Positions 23,500 to 34,824 of a stretch of 64,000 nt of DNA are shown in pieces. How positions within the stretch are numbered: the first letter of the stretch is position 1; each line of letters opens with the position of its first letter. A program made the position numbers and the translations under genes. Origin of the DNA: Meconema thalassinum (Eukaryota; Arthropoda; Insecta; Orthoptera; Tettigoniidae); the NCBI GenBank assembly GCA_946902985.2, contig OX336395.1:287861065-287925064 (forward strand), written 5' to 3'. The notes under the pieces are model-generated. The model made no database searches. It saw only the letters and a program-made list of their open reading frames with translations, and was not told where the DNA came from.

Positions 23500-25710
23500 C
23501 TATGACCGATCATTTAAGATGAGTTCATTGTTGTTACAACTCCAGTTTCTTCTTCTTCTTCCTTCGTTACGGCCAACTAAGGACCACGTCATGTCAACTG
23601 TTTTTTTCTGCATTTTAATGTTAGTCCAGTATCCCTTCATTCGCAATCGATGTTGCACCTTTCTCTCCGTCGACCACGCCTTCCCGGTTTTTAGCTTCGG
23701 CTTAAGTTGAAAACTCCGATGTTTCTGAAGTTTTTCCCTTAGTGGGCCACGCCCCTGGATATCTTCACGTGTTATCCTAGTCTCCAACATATCTTTCTCT
23801 ACTTCACTCAACCAGGCCCCCTTTGTCTTTTTCCCACAGAGAAAAGCAAAAATTCTGTTGGATAGCCGTATTGGTTTCATTCGGGTTATACGTCCATAAA
23901 AAGAAATCCTCCTTTTCGTCATCACGTCAGTTATTTCCTCTACGTGAGTGTACAACTCGTGGTTGTGGCGTCTTCGGAACTCGCCGTGTTCTTTGACTGG
24001 ACCCAAGATTTTCCTCAATATCCTCCTTTCCTTGGTCTCCAGTTTTTCCATTATGCCTTTTCTATTCATGGAGAGAAAATCCGCTGCATACAAAGCTTCT
24101 GGTCGGATGACCGTGCAGTAGTGCTTCAGTTTTGCATTCAGGGATCTTTTGTTGTTCACATTCTTAGCTAGATGGTAAGCCATTTCAATTTTATTCAAGC
24201 GTGACGCAAAAGCCTCGTTTTCGGACATTGTAGGGTCTATACATTCCCCAAGATACTTAAATTTCATAACCCGCTTGATTTTCCCATGATTCAATTCAAT
24301 ATGATTTTGAGCCGTTTTGATGTTAGTAATACATTCTGTTTTCTCGAAAGAGATCAGGAGGCCTGCCTTTGCAGCGTGTGTTTGAAGCTGGTTGATCTGT
24401 TTCCTGGCCGTATCCAACGAATCCGCAAGAACCGCAAGGTCATCTGCAAAGGCTAGACAGTCAATTGATAGGTTCTTGTTCTTGTGACCAAGTCTGATTC
24501 CGTTTTGGACTCCTTCATCACTCATTGTTTTGCGCCACTCACGGATAACGTTCTCAAGAACGCAGTTGAATAGTAGAGGTGAGAGACCATCTTCCTGTCG
24601 AACTCCTGTCCTTATCTCAAAGGCATTGGAAATCTCGCCTCTAAACTTAACTTTTGAAGTGGTATTGGTGAGAGTCAGTTGGATGATTGCTCTGGTTTTG
24701 TTGTCTAGGCCGAACTCCTTTAGAATCTTAAGTAGGGTATTCCGATCAATGGAGTCATAAGCTTTCTTAAAATCAATGAAGGTTACTATAAATATCTTGC
24801 TGCTTAGTTTCAGATATGCAAGGATAGATTTGAGATTCACGATTTGCTCCACACATGACCGTCCCTTCCTAAAACCTCCTTGATAATCACCCAGTTCTGT
24901 ATCTAGCTGTTCTTCTGCCCTAGTTTGAAGAGCTTTTGAGAAGATTTTGTAAGTTATCAGTAGGAGGGAGATGCCTCGATAGTTGTTAACATCTGCTTTA
25001 TCGCCTTTCTTATGAAGGGGGTGGATTAAAGCAGAAGTCCAGTCTTTTGGAAGTCTTTCGGTATCCCAAATTTCATGTATGATGTCCGTTAATTTATCCA
25101 CTGTATTGTCACTAGCAAACTTCAACAGTTCAGCGATTATCGAGTCTTCACCTGGAGCTTTATGGTTCTTTAGAGATCGGATAATCTGTTTGACTTCCTC
25201 TTTCGTGGGTGAAGAGGAATCTGAGAGGACTTGCGCATGGTCATTAAATGTGAATATGGAACTTGGAGTCTCACCGTTAAGAAGGGACTCAAAATATTTT
25301 GCAAGCACCTGACAATTATCTTTGTCGCTATAAACTAATTTTCCATTGCAATCCCTGAACTGAAGACATGGAGGGCTATATTTCCTCAAGTTGCTTTTAA
25401 ATGTTCTATAGAAGTTGCGCATATTATTCTTCTGGAAATCCTGTTCGATTTGATTCATCTGGTTTTCTTGAAAGGCACTTTTAGCATTGCGGATAATTTT
25501 TGCTGCACTCGTTCTCTCATTCAAGAAGTCTGTCCAGATGACTTGATTTTGTTGCGAATTCCATTTCTGCCTGGCATGCTGTCTCTTCCTTATTACTGCG
25601 TCACATTCACTGTTCCACCAAGCATGCTTCCTCATTTTAGTTAGTAGGACAGTCTCTTTTGCTGTTTCTACCAGCGCCCCTCGCAGTTGTTCCCAGTTCT
25701 CTGCATCCAC
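23500..25710 (-). CDS. LINE reverse transcriptase, 736 codons open
   Basis: This is the reverse transcriptase half of the LINE protein. From the N-terminus it has a basic linker with WWNSECD (cysteine/tryptophan block near residue 30), HPLHKKGDKADVNNYRGIS, FIDFKKAYDSID near residue 313 (motif A Asp present), GVRQEDGLSPLLFN (most relatives have Gly where Glu stands), and the catalytic FADD near residue 420 (24450). The thumb and C-terminal region has FKYLGE, RPEALYA, ERRILRKILG and KRRISFYGRI. There is no internal stop. The natural protein would start with the endonuclease at 26731, so the ATG at 25710 is only where the open frame begins. The Gly-to-Glu change is in a conserved loop and may weaken activity. 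Confidence 0.85.
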   Translation of the reverse strand: MDAENWEQLRGALVETAKETVLLTKMRKHAWWNSECDAVIRKRQHARQKWNSQQNQVIWTDFLNERTSAAKIIRNAKSAFQENQMNQIEQDFQKNNMRNFYRTFKSNLRKYSPPCLQFRDCNGKLVYSDKDNCQVLAKYFESLLNGETPSSIFTFNDHAQVLSDSSSPTKEEVKQIIRSLKNHKAPGEDSIIAELLKFASDNTVDKLTDIIHEIWDTERLPKDWTSALIHPLHKKGDKADVNNYRGISLLLITYKIFSKALQTRAEEQLDTELGDYQGGFRKGRSCVEQIVNLKSILAYLKLSSKIFIVTFIDFKKAYDSIDRNTLLKILKEFGLDNKTRAIIQLTLTNTTSKVKFRGEISNAFEIRTGVRQEDGLSPLLFNCVLENVIREWRKTMSDEGVQNGIRLGHKNKNLSIDCLAFADDLAVLADSLDTARKQINQLQTHAAKAGLLISFEKTECITNIKTAQNHIELNHGKIKRVMKFKYLGECIDPTMSENEAFASRLNKIEMAYHLAKNVNNKRSLNAKLKHYCTVIRPEALYAADFLSMNRKGIMEKLETKERRILRKILGPVKEHGEFRRRHNHELYTHVEEITDVMTKRRISFYGRITRMKPIRLSNRIFAFLCGKKTKGAWLSEVEKDMLETRITREDIQGRGPLREKLQKHRSFQLKPKLKTGKAWSTERKVQHRLRMKGYWTNIKMQKKTVDMTWSLVGRNEGRRRRNWSCNNNELILNDRS

Positions 25711-26731
25711 AGTTTGTAGTATTCGCGTAAACTCATTACTGGACGCTAGTTTTTCAACATCATATCTTTCAGTCTTTTCGACTCAGAACCTCCGTGTGTT
25801 TCTCGGGAGGAGTTTGATTTTAATTTTAGATAGATAATGAATGATCCGAGTTCAGTTTTGTATTTCGTAGAACTTTCACATTCTGAATTTCTATTTGAGC
25901 TTTCCGTGCAATTGCGACGTGATCAATCTGGAATTAGCCAAGACTGGGATTTGGGGATTTCCAGGTCTTTTGTTTCTTGGGCAGATGTTTGAAAGCAGTG
26001 GATTTCATTACCAGGCTGAAGGCCCTACATAGCTCTATTAGCCGGTCTCCATTACGATTCGTTCTATGATGAGCGGAGTAATTTCCAACAATGTTCCGAA
26101 ATTTTCTTTCTTTGCCTACCTGGGCATTGAAATCCCCATGTAAAATGATATTATGTTTGTCTGGAATCTTCGATAAAATTTCTTCAAGTTCTTCCCAGAA
26201 TCGATCAGTTCCTTCCGGGTCTTTCTTGTTCACTACGTTGATCGGTGCATGAACGCTCACAATAGTATACATTTTATTTGTACTTCGAAAGGAAAGGGTC
26301 GAGACTTGACTGCTTACAGAAGTGAAATTTGTGATGGAGTCTAGAATCTTCTTGTCGACTACAAATCCAGTACCGAGTTGGGGAACCGTTTCTATAACAC
26401 GTTTACCTGACTTACCCTTGAAGATTCTGTAGCCTCCTGTTTCAAAGGCATGCTCATCAGTAAATCGTGTTTCCTGAACTGCCGCAATTTGGATCTGATG
26501 TTCAGTTAGAGCATCCGTGAGTTGTTTTAATTTTCCAACCTTCCGGAGAGAATTTGAGTTAAAGGTAGCAAATAAATTCTTGGCTCTATGCTTGACCTTT
26601 CGTGGAGTCTCCGATACCTCCAAGTATTTCGGTGCAAGCTCCCCAGATTCCGAAGGCTTGCGTGCGTCACTCGAAGCGACGGTGGATTGGTTACCACCTG
26701 GGGTAGTAGGATTTGCTGAACTTTCCTCCAT
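25711..26731 (-). pseudogene. LINE copy 2 apurinic-like endonuclease, disrupted from RT
   Basis: The frame 26731-25934 carries ATFNSNSLRK, AVQETR near residue 85, VSVHAPINVV and LHGDFNAQVG (one His where copy 1 has Leu), all features of APE-type LINE endonucleases. A TAG at about 25934 stops it in the region before the conserved DHV-type motif. The linker to the RT frame (25933-25711) then shifts frame and has more stops. The ATG at 26731 lies just after a GC-rich leader and is a plausible real start. Confidence 0.8.
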
Positions 26732-26890
26732 GCTTTTAACATTTGAAAGACTGTTGACTTAGGCCAGTGATATTTCACACTGACAAGGATACTGCCAAGG
26801 ATTTGAGCCTTGGAGCCTCCAGCACTGATCGGCTCACCGACCCAGTTTCCCGCTAGGATTGGTTACCCAACCTTCCACTGGGTTGCTCGG

Positions 26891-29381
26891 TTTAAGAGGG
26901 GCACCTCTTGTAAGTTATGTGCTGGAGTTGGAGTGAAAGAGGCTGGTTGGATTCTCTTGCTGAATCCAACATATTAATGTTGCAGATGACTAACAACGAC
27001 GCATTTCACTCCCATTTGCCCAGAGACACAAGGTCTCCTCCCAGGTTGATTAATATAGTTAATAATAATTTAGAGAACAGGGACATTATATATTTTCTTA
27101 ATGAATTTCCGCCAATAAACTACATTCGTGTCGCAGATCTGATCACATGAGAAGTCTACACTGACTCTCCTAATATCACAACAATACTTTTCTTATACAT
27201 TCCTCAGTACTTCATAACAATGAATACAGTAATCCCCTTCATATTCCAAACAACTATTTATGGCAAAAACCTCCATACAACTCCACTATAAAAATGTCCT
27301 TAACTCACTTGTTCTCAACAATGGTTCCACTGTACTGATATAGCTCTCTTCTAGCTTAGATCTTATTGTTGTTGCAACTCCACAACTTATCAATGAACAG
27401 CCATATCTGTTCTATAATTATATTGATCATTCTCAAACGATGGTATATATAGATCTTGCGTGGTTTACTAAACACAATTACTTAGACATAAAACACCATG
27501 CCTCCAAATATTTAATAGAAATATACATGTTTCCTCTTACTAGTCATTACTAAAAAGGAGCACGGTTGCAATACTAGGATGACACATAACGTAGTGTTAC
27601 ACGTGTGCCTTGATAACATCTTGTGTTATCTTATCGCTCAATAAGGATCGATCACGACTGCAAATGGTTTTAACTAAACTTTCCTAAGATCGAATAATTT
27701 ATCTTTCAAAAGATATGACTCAAATGATTTATTTTTAATGAAGAGCAAAGCCTTCTTTCAATTCAATATTGGTTTGTCATTAACTGAATGTATCTTCATT
27801 CTACACAAAGAATGTTCATAACTATTCACATTCACGTTGTATTCATAACGAATGTAGCTTGCATAGATCGTCGAATTGTTTATAATATTATAATATTCTA
27901 TTTATAATATTGGATTTCTTCTCCTAATTTATAATTTCTTCTTACAAAAAGAACATCCAAGTTCATTTTAAACAAAATGAATTTACTGAATGTCCTAGAT
28001 CAAAAGTCTGAAGTATCGAAAAAAATCGAAATCGTTGAATAAATGACTTCCGTAAAGATTTTCCCAATGGAAGATAAATTTCTCAACAATGACGTCAGTT
28101 CAGAAACTGAATCAAAAAATATTTAACAAGTATAGATGATAAACTGACTTTCATCTTATACAGACTTGAATAATAAAATTTACTAAACATCGAAGTGAAA
28201 ATACATGAAACAAATATGGAGAATTGTTGTTCCGAAATGCCATCAAACACACTCAAACAATATAATAATGGAAAACATGTCTACCTTGGTCTTGTAGAAA
28301 ATTGAAATTCATTGTCGGGTATCAGAAAATACCCAAATGGATCGTCATTCCGGTATGATTTGTTGAAATGAAACCCAGTCCCCTCCACCGGATACGAACT
28401 GCGGCCTCGAGACTGGAAAGGATTCCTTCTCGGCAAATTCGTCTCCTCCTGGTATCGAACCTCGTTCTTCAGACTTGAATTCCATCTCGAACAATCATCG
28501 GGGTGATATCTTCTGTCTTCCGTCAACGACTCTTCAATCGCCGACATCTCTTGAAGTTCCACCATCATTATTGAGCAATATATTCTGGATTGTATCATCG
28601 TTACAAAATAAATTCCTAAGTTGAATGTCGATTCAGTATCGCAGATGTTAAAGTTCATTTGGTTGGTCAATGAAATATTATATCTGCTCATAGTCGAGAA
28701 TGAATGTACATGAAAATACATTAAATGTACTGGTTGGATGTGTACATAATGCACCATGTTATCTCGGCATTCTATCTAGATGTTAAAGATCATCTCATTG
28801 TTTCTTAACGTTGTTCCATTGCTGCTATCACAACCTTGTCTTGATATATCCCATACGCGTATAGTTTAATACATCATCACACACATACTTAAAAAGTCAT
28901 AAACCAATTCCACTTCATAATAGTCTGTAGTCATCATAATGTTCGTACACAATAAAGTCACAATGTTCATACAATGTGGACTTGCTTGGGTTGAAGTCGC
29001 ACTGCACTAAAATGATATTTTCCGCTCGGAGTTGAGTAACTTTGTCTGACAACACAAAGTCTCAAATATCTCTGAAAATACTCGACGGATTTTAATGAAT
29101 CTTCTTGTGGTGAAGCCTTATCACTGGGTAAGTAAGTTCGACAATGTCGAACAATTGTCCGCTATTATGCTATATGTCCACCGCTCAACTTCACTTAGTT
29201 TGATGCGGGGCTCCCGAAAATGTTGGCGGGTAACACCTCTGCCTCTGATCTCACGTAGGACCTCACTCTGTATCACGTCTACGGGAATGAATTGCCTCCG
29301 GATGATACGTCTTGCCGCTATGAAGTCAGTCGAGAGAAGAACACTCTTGGTTGTCGTTCCCCCTTCAATTCATCTGAAATT
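26891..29381. other. Unclassified AT-rich block, possible LTR-element debris
   Basis: It lies between LINE copy 2 and Polinton copy 2. An open minus frame of 158 codons (28757-28281) has no motif I recognise. A TGTAACACTACG-type word on the minus strand (about 27590-27602) could be an LTR start, and the segment 29000-29380 ends in a PBS-like sequence (next entry), but no paired LTR was found. I cannot assign it. Confidence 0.3.
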
Positions 29382-29414
29382 GCGCCACTGTTAGTCCCGC
29401 GCAGTTAGTGGCGC
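29382..29414. other. Hairpin / possible primer-binding site of an LTR element
   Basis: GCGCCACT at 29382-29389 and its complement AGTGGCGC at 29407-29414 flank a 17-base loop. On the minus strand the order is ACTAACA followed by GTGGCGCAATTTC, which could be an LTR 3' end next to a primer-binding site. No matching LTR copy was found. Confidence 0.3.
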
Positions 29415-29849
29415 GCACTTGTAATAATCCTTATTACAGTGAATTTCTTCCTTTTAACGTCATTGAAAGTAGTAGTAATATCTTCTTTTAATTTTCTTAA
29501 TGTTTTCAATGGAGTAAAATTGTTACGTAGGGCTTAAATGGCAGAGTTAATCACATTAACTAGTAAAAATCCATGTCTGCTTCATAAACCCTCCTCTCAT
29601 TGGCTGAAAGCATATATCCAAATATATATTTTATAACAATTAACTGGTATTATTTCGCGCAATTTCCTTGTTGCTAAGCACTTTCCAATGATCGAGAATA
29701 TTCTGGGCGTCTCTGATCACGTGATGGGTGTCTTCCATAGTTTGCGTTCGCTAACAAATCTCGCCTTGAGCCAACTTCAAAGATTTGTATTCCAATGTTA
29801 AACTTATCATGGGCTCGGATAATAACATCATTTTTTTCTTAAATCATTC

Positions 29850-30517
29850 AAATTTCGGGTGCAGTACCTAATCACCAACTTGAAAGTAATGACGTCGTGA
29901 ATCTTCAGTTTTGATGGGGTTAAAAATGTATCTAGCTGTGGGATATTCTTTGTTACAAGACGTGGATTCATGTTGATGGTTTCATGTTTAGCATCATTAT
30001 ACAGGGTCGCTAAGCTGTCTACAATATCAAGCCAGCGATAGGTTCCTCTTGCTGTAAATTCTCACAACATGTTAGTCTTTAGTGTTCGATTGAAACGTTC
30101 CACTACACTTGCCTTTAGATTACTATAGGTAGAATAGTGGTGGATACCACATGTTTTGAAAAAACTAGAGAACGAAGGGGTTAAAAACTCATTCCCTTGA
30201 TCTGTTTGGAGCAGACGAGGTTGTCGTTCAGACCGTTAGATAATATTCATAAATGCAGCAGTGACTAGAGGACATGACTTACAACTCACTGGTTCAACAA
30301 ATGCCATTTTTGAGTAGACGTCAATAACGGTCAGCAGATAGCGTACACCATTGTTAACTTTAGCGTAGGGAATCATTTCAACCAAATCAGCTTGCCACAA
30401 ATTATCAACTCCTCGTGTAATGGCATGTCGTCGACGGTGGAGGCGACGAGCTGGTCTATGTAATTCATGAGCAATGGCCTTTTTGGTAGACGATGGGGTG
30501 TTGCTATGTTCACCCAT
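29850..30517 (-). pseudogene. Polinton copy 2 integrase, truncated
   Basis: The minus frame starts near 30517. It has the first Asp in WQADLVEM (about 30390), the second in LQTDQGNEF (about 30200) and the Glu in VVERFNRT (about 30095), so the DDE triad is kept. Breaks: a frameshift and stop near 30236, a TGA about ten residues after the Glu motif (near 30065), and a frameshift near 29900. The beta-barrel and chromodomain present in copy 1 are missing. Sequence to the left of 29850 is not Polinton-like. Confidence 0.85.
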
Positions 30518-30986
30518 TACACGATGATACCAGCATGACGAAGCTCCTCTTCTATTTCTAATAGTTCACCTTCATGACCAGTATGGCCAGCTTGTTTAGA
30601 GGAATGTAAGAGCTGTAGGCAGTTGACCAATGTATTAGGATCATTCCAGTAGGTCACATCGATGAGTGGTTTTAATTTTCTAAACACAACACCTGAGGCT
30701 GATGTTCTACGGCGAACACCCTCAGAGGTTGGAAACAATTTTGATATAATGGTTTTATACTTGATACTTTTATTAGCATTGACTCGTTCAAATCGTTTAT
30801 ATCCCCGTCTATAAGCATTTGTAGTCATTAAGATGGTTTTATACAGTACGATGAGAGATCATTATGGGTGCAGTCATCTGAAAGAGGACCATGAAAATAA
30901 CAGCTCTAAAAGGCCTGATGTTAATTTACAGGTAACACTTTTAATGATAAGCACATTATCTTTAAACTTGATATTGGAATCACCAA

Positions 30987-31320
30987 ACAGCCTCCGTGGC
31001 TTAGGTGGCAGCACGCCGGCCTCTCACCGCTGGGTCCGTGGTTCAAATCCCGGTCACTCCATGTGAGATCTGTGCTGGACAAAACGGAGGCAGACAGGTT
31101 TTTCTCCGGGTACTCCGGTTTTCCCTGTCAAAATTCCATTCCAGCAAAACTCTCCACTATCATTTCATTTCATCTGTCATTCATTTAATCATTGCCCCCA
31201 GAGGAGTGCGTCAGGCCTCGGCAGCCGGCACAGTTCATATCCTCGCCGCTAGATGGGGGCTTCATTCATTCCATTCCTGACCCGGTCGGAGACTGGAAGC
31301 AGGCTGTGGATTTTCATTTC
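30987..31320 (+). mobile_element. tRNA-derived SINE, family A, copy 3, with 14-bp target duplication
   Basis: The A-box TGGCTTAGGTGG is at 30997-31008 and the B-box GGTTCAAATCC at 31040-31050; the body is as in copies 1 and 2. The 14-base ATTGGAATCACCAA is repeated exactly at 30973-30986 and 31321-31334. This proves retroposition into the Polinton gene. The tail is a CATTTC repeat rather than poly(A). Confidence 0.95.
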
Positions 31321-31817
31321 ATTGGAATCACCAATTCGAAAACCATCTTGTCCATAGTAAACACCTTAGGTAATATCTGTCTTTTTAATAAATATATCTT
31401 TGAGATAGGGTGACACTAAAGCCCCGTAATTCTTTAGCAGAATACTTTTTAGCTGAGCTTTATATTCAGGTGTAGACAAGATTTCTGATAGGCTTGGTTC
31501 TCTAGAAGATGAAGGTGTTTCAGCAATCACGGATGTTTTCAGAAACTGAGGGATTGGTGATGGATTTACCGGTGTGAACACTTCATTTTCATCATCATCA
31601 TCATCCACTTGTTCTTTCTCTTTCACTGCAACTTCCTGGAAGGTCTGCGTTACTTTTGACAGTGTTGTAGGCTTTTCAGATGTGGAAGAGTGCTTCAATA
31701 TAGCATTCAAAGGAGGTGTTAAATGTATTTCAACAAACAACTCACTATCAGCACGTGAACGTTTTAATTCAATAAACTTGCGGCGAATATTATCCTGAGT
31801 TTGGATAATGTGTTTCT

Positions 31818-32943
31818 TTAATCCTTTATAGGGCAATAGACTGGGGGTATAAAATATTTTTTTGCACATTTGTAATTGAGGGTGATAGATGAGTAGGAAT
31901 ATGCAATAATTTTATGGGTGTGGGTTCTATTTTATGAAATATAGGGTGGGAAATTATTATCCCACTGCCCACACCCGACAGTATGTTTTCTTAAATGAGC
32001 AATGGGGTAATAATCTCCCACCTCCAAATTATGATGATACTGTGTTTATCACTCAAAAATGAGGTTTATTTAACAGGATATAATATATCGCCAGACTCAG
32101 AAATGAAGATTGTTGTAGCGAATGTTATGCCAGCGTAATATAATTTACTTAATATTTAATGAGCTGCACATCTATACAGAAGGCCCAATCAGAAAGAATA
32201 ACCCCGAATGCTCCTCAGGACTTGCTCACCTGATGAGTTAAAACTGAGCAATTCCCTGCAAAGCAGGAGGCCATAGCCCTTATGGGATTTGTAAGGCTAT
32301 TTATTATTACTATTATTATTATATATAAAAACATCCATCACGTTCTATAATTTTTTTAAAACGTAACTCCCACGCAACACAAGGTCAATGACCTATATCT
32401 TCTTTGCCGAAAACTGCACAAAAAATACAAAAGTGATTTTGGAATGTTATAAGTTAGTATATTCTAAATAATTCAATAATTTCAAGATAGTATTTACTAA
32501 ATACACGGAAAATTAATTTAAAAAGTTTTCTATTCTATGGCAAAAACCCTGAGCAGGATAATTATTTCCATTCTAGCTGAAATATATTTACACAAGTGAC
32601 CAAAACCATTATTAACATTGTATTTCAGTTATATACCAACGTTTATAAATCTCTTATCTTCAATAAAAACACCGTTTTCTGTAAAACAGTGCATTTCATT
32701 CACTCAACACAACCGAACTGGCGAGCACGTGCACTATGGAGACCAGTGGGATATATGCTTCCCACCTTTGGTTTCTGATGACTGTATACATCAAATTAAT
32801 TGGTTTTCAATATTTCTGTGCATCTAGCTTGTGGATGCATGTGGAACTGGTTGAAATGAAAGGGGTGGGAAGATTCTCTCCCTAACACCGATCTATAAAT
32901 ACACGGTGGGAAGATAGTAACCCAAGGACCTATAAAGGGTTAA
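31818..32943. mobile_element. piggyBac-type MITE with TTAA target duplication
   Basis: TTAA lies at 31818-31821 and 32940-32943. The inner ends are imperfect inverted repeats: TCCTTTATAGG on the left and CCTATAAAGGG on the right. TTAA targets and ends starting with CCC/TCC are features of the piggyBac superfamily. There is no transposase frame, so it is non-autonomous. Taking the two TTAA copies as one joins the Polinton reading frame exactly. Inside are a block near 32160-32290 that ends in a (TTA)n-like run (maybe a further nested SINE-like piece) and GTGGGAA-type words near both ends. Confidence 0.85.
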
Positions 32944-33006
32944 CTGACACTCTATTGTTGATGTCATTGTGTTTGAACAAGTGCTTAACATAAAAGATGC
33001 AGCTAT

Positions 33007-33701
33007 TTAAATATGAATAAAATGGTCAAAACCCATGCGGTAGCGTCCTTGATTAATATCACTCTGCTTATCAATAACAAGACAGGCATGACGGTAAGCA
33101 TTCCAACGCTTGGCGCACAACTCAGTAAAGGTGCGAAAGGCCATATCGGGGTTCACATGATCATCATACACGTGTCCAAGTTTCGTTGATCTTGACGAAA
33201 GAGAACAATCACATTTGTATTATCACAAATTAACTGTTTAGGTATTCGTGTACAGGTTTGACCAAGATAGAAACAGCCAATATGTTTGTCCTCCATGCTA
33301 AAATAGACTTGGATAATGGCTTGTCGTTCTGTAGACACATCATCAAAAATCATGAGTGAATCAGGGCGAACACTGTCCGGAGGGATAACATCTTCATGTG
33401 CTGTAAAGGTTAAGTAGCTCATGTTATCGTGGTGATGACCCATCATCACCTGTTGCAAAAAGACATAGAAAGGTTGGTAGAGTGATTTGGCGAAAATATA
33501 AATATTTTGAAAGCGCACGCCGTTTAAAGCAGTAATGAGGGTAAGCAAAAGATTTGTCTTTCCACATCCTGAGGGTCCAACAATAAGACAGTGAATGGAA
33601 GACGGTAGGAGTGAGCCGTAACGTCGTTCAGACGATGTTGAAAAGAGGTGTGAAACCAAGTCTCCTACTGGGAGGAAGTGTTGTTGCTTAATAATCTTCA
33701 T
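33007..33701 (-). pseudogene. Polinton copy 2 packaging ATPase, one frameshift
   Basis: The start is at 33701. Walker A GPSGCGKTN is intact at about residue 45, and Walker B LMIFDDV is at about residue 115. The GCFYLGQT segment is present where copy 1 has a stop. A frameshift near 33180 cuts the frame after RQDQRNL. The remaining C-terminus (MAFRTFTEL, HACLVIDK, FDHF) follows in the next frame to the TAA at 33007-33009. With a single shift it is one of the better kept genes. It is divergent from the fibre-like gene, with 75 bp between the start codons, so the two probably share a promoter region. Confidence 0.88.
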
Positions 33702-33776
33702 AGCGACTAATCATAAAAAGGCTAGTAGGTTGTCTATATACATGGAACCAAGCCTGATGATGGGAACGGTCTAACC

Positions 33777-34821
33777 ATGGATGTGTTTGGACGAGCATTA
33801 GTAACTAAGGCTACGGTCACCTCATTAAATGATCCAAAACAGGATACAGCTCCTGCTAATAAACACTATGTGGATATGTCAGTGGTGCCACGCATTAAAG
33901 AGGGTGATTATGACTTGAAAGGAATGCGGTTAACCCATGTGAAACGTCCACAAGTCTCTACAGATGCATGCACTAAAACGTATGATGATACATACAGCTT
34001 ACGACGTATCAAAGGAGATTATGACATGCAAAATAAATGAATAATTAACGTGGCTAACCCCGTGAATAATCAAGATGTCTGCCCGGAATCCGTAATGTTT
34101 GTTTACACTCTAATGGTGAACAAGAATAATGCGTTTAATGTTCAGCAGCGTCCACTAACACAGCTACCTCTTCCCACGTCTAATACAGATGCTGCTAGAA
34201 AGGACTATGTGGATAATAAAGTAATAGGGTTGTATGACAGGGTGCCAAACCTGACTGTCAAATGGCTATACGGCTAATGATAACAGCATCATTTACGTAG
34301 CCGATCCTGAAGATGATCAAGATGTTTGCACAAAACGGGTTTTAACCTCTGAAATGGGAAAAGTGTGTGAAATCAGGGAAAAGGCTCTACAGATGAAGCG
34401 AAGACGACTAGCCGATGTTTTAGACCCCATACATCCTCATGACGTAACAACCAAACAATTTGTGGAACAATATATCTCCTCATTTATTAAATCACGACCT
34501 CACCTATTCCCAGTTTACATTACAAACCCTATTGCCGGTTAAAGACACTAAAGAACATACCTATGTTCTACCTTCGGGATCTACCACCTACCGCTTGCTA
34601 TATGATGGAACCATTAGTATTATGGAATACATGCCGGATATAAGACAATTATCCTTACGATTAAACGGTAGTGCTATATCATTACATATACATCAGACAG
34701 TTAAAGCTGATGATAAATTATCCTTTCAACTCATGCTTACGCTCGATGAAAAAAAGCGGAATAAAACATAAATGATTTTCCGCTGTATATTGAATATGAA
34801 TATAGAGCCTCGATGAATTAA
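33777..34821 (+). pseudogene. Polinton copy 2 fibre-like protein with repeated xxxxKxYVD motif, broken
   Basis: The ATG at 33777 gives MDVFG, matching the inferred copy 1 start. The motif occurs several times: ANKHYVD, ACTKTYDD, AARKDYVD, VCTKRV and VTTKQFVE. The units are separated by roughly 30-50 residues with LxxxPxxxxDA-like lead-ins. This is the look of phage tail-fibre and spike shafts. The C-terminal block (34540-34821) is beta-rich, with YVLPSGSTTYRLLYDGT and FQLMLTLDE. Frames change near 34040, 34275 and 34540, and the stop codons at 34038 and 34275 break it. Its place at the head of the virion gene row supports a structural role. Calling it an attachment fibre is inference. Confidence 0.6.
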
Positions 34822-34824
34822 ATA

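Larger units (their letters stand above)
23500..26890 (-). mobile_element. RTE-like non-LTR retrotransposon, copy 2
   Basis: Read from right to left: a GC-rich leader (about 26890-26732), an endonuclease frame (26731-25934), a short disrupted linker, and a long open reverse transcriptase frame (25710-23500) that ends in a GAA-rich segment. The layout is that of LINE copy 1, but this copy is far better preserved. The 3' end is uncertain because the frame runs into the tail. Confidence 0.85.
30514..32967 (-). pseudogene. Polinton copy 2 conserved protein, split by two insertions
   Basis: This is the homologue of the copy 1 protein at 2117-3194. The start is the ATG at 32965-32967, followed by eight codons, then the TTAA target of the MITE (31818-32943). 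The frame resumes at 31817 with KKHIIQ, a helical N-terminus, an Asp/Glu-rich run and YKAQLKSILLKNYGA. A SINE (30987-31320) interrupts the TYG(V/I)R region. A disrupted segment leads into the C-terminal part (30828-30517), with YKRFERVNANKS, FRKLKPLIDV and SSKQAGHTGHE. The MITE interruption is clean: the frame matches exactly on both sides of the TTAA. Function unknown. Confidence 0.7.

Noticed and set aside
28281..28757. Open frame of 158 codons (minus)
   Set aside because: No motif or domain; AT-rich surroundings; may be LTR-element debris but cannot be supported as a gene.
30990..31060. tRNA gene
   Set aside because: A and B boxes are present but no cloverleaf with proper stems, and the sequence continues into a SINE body.
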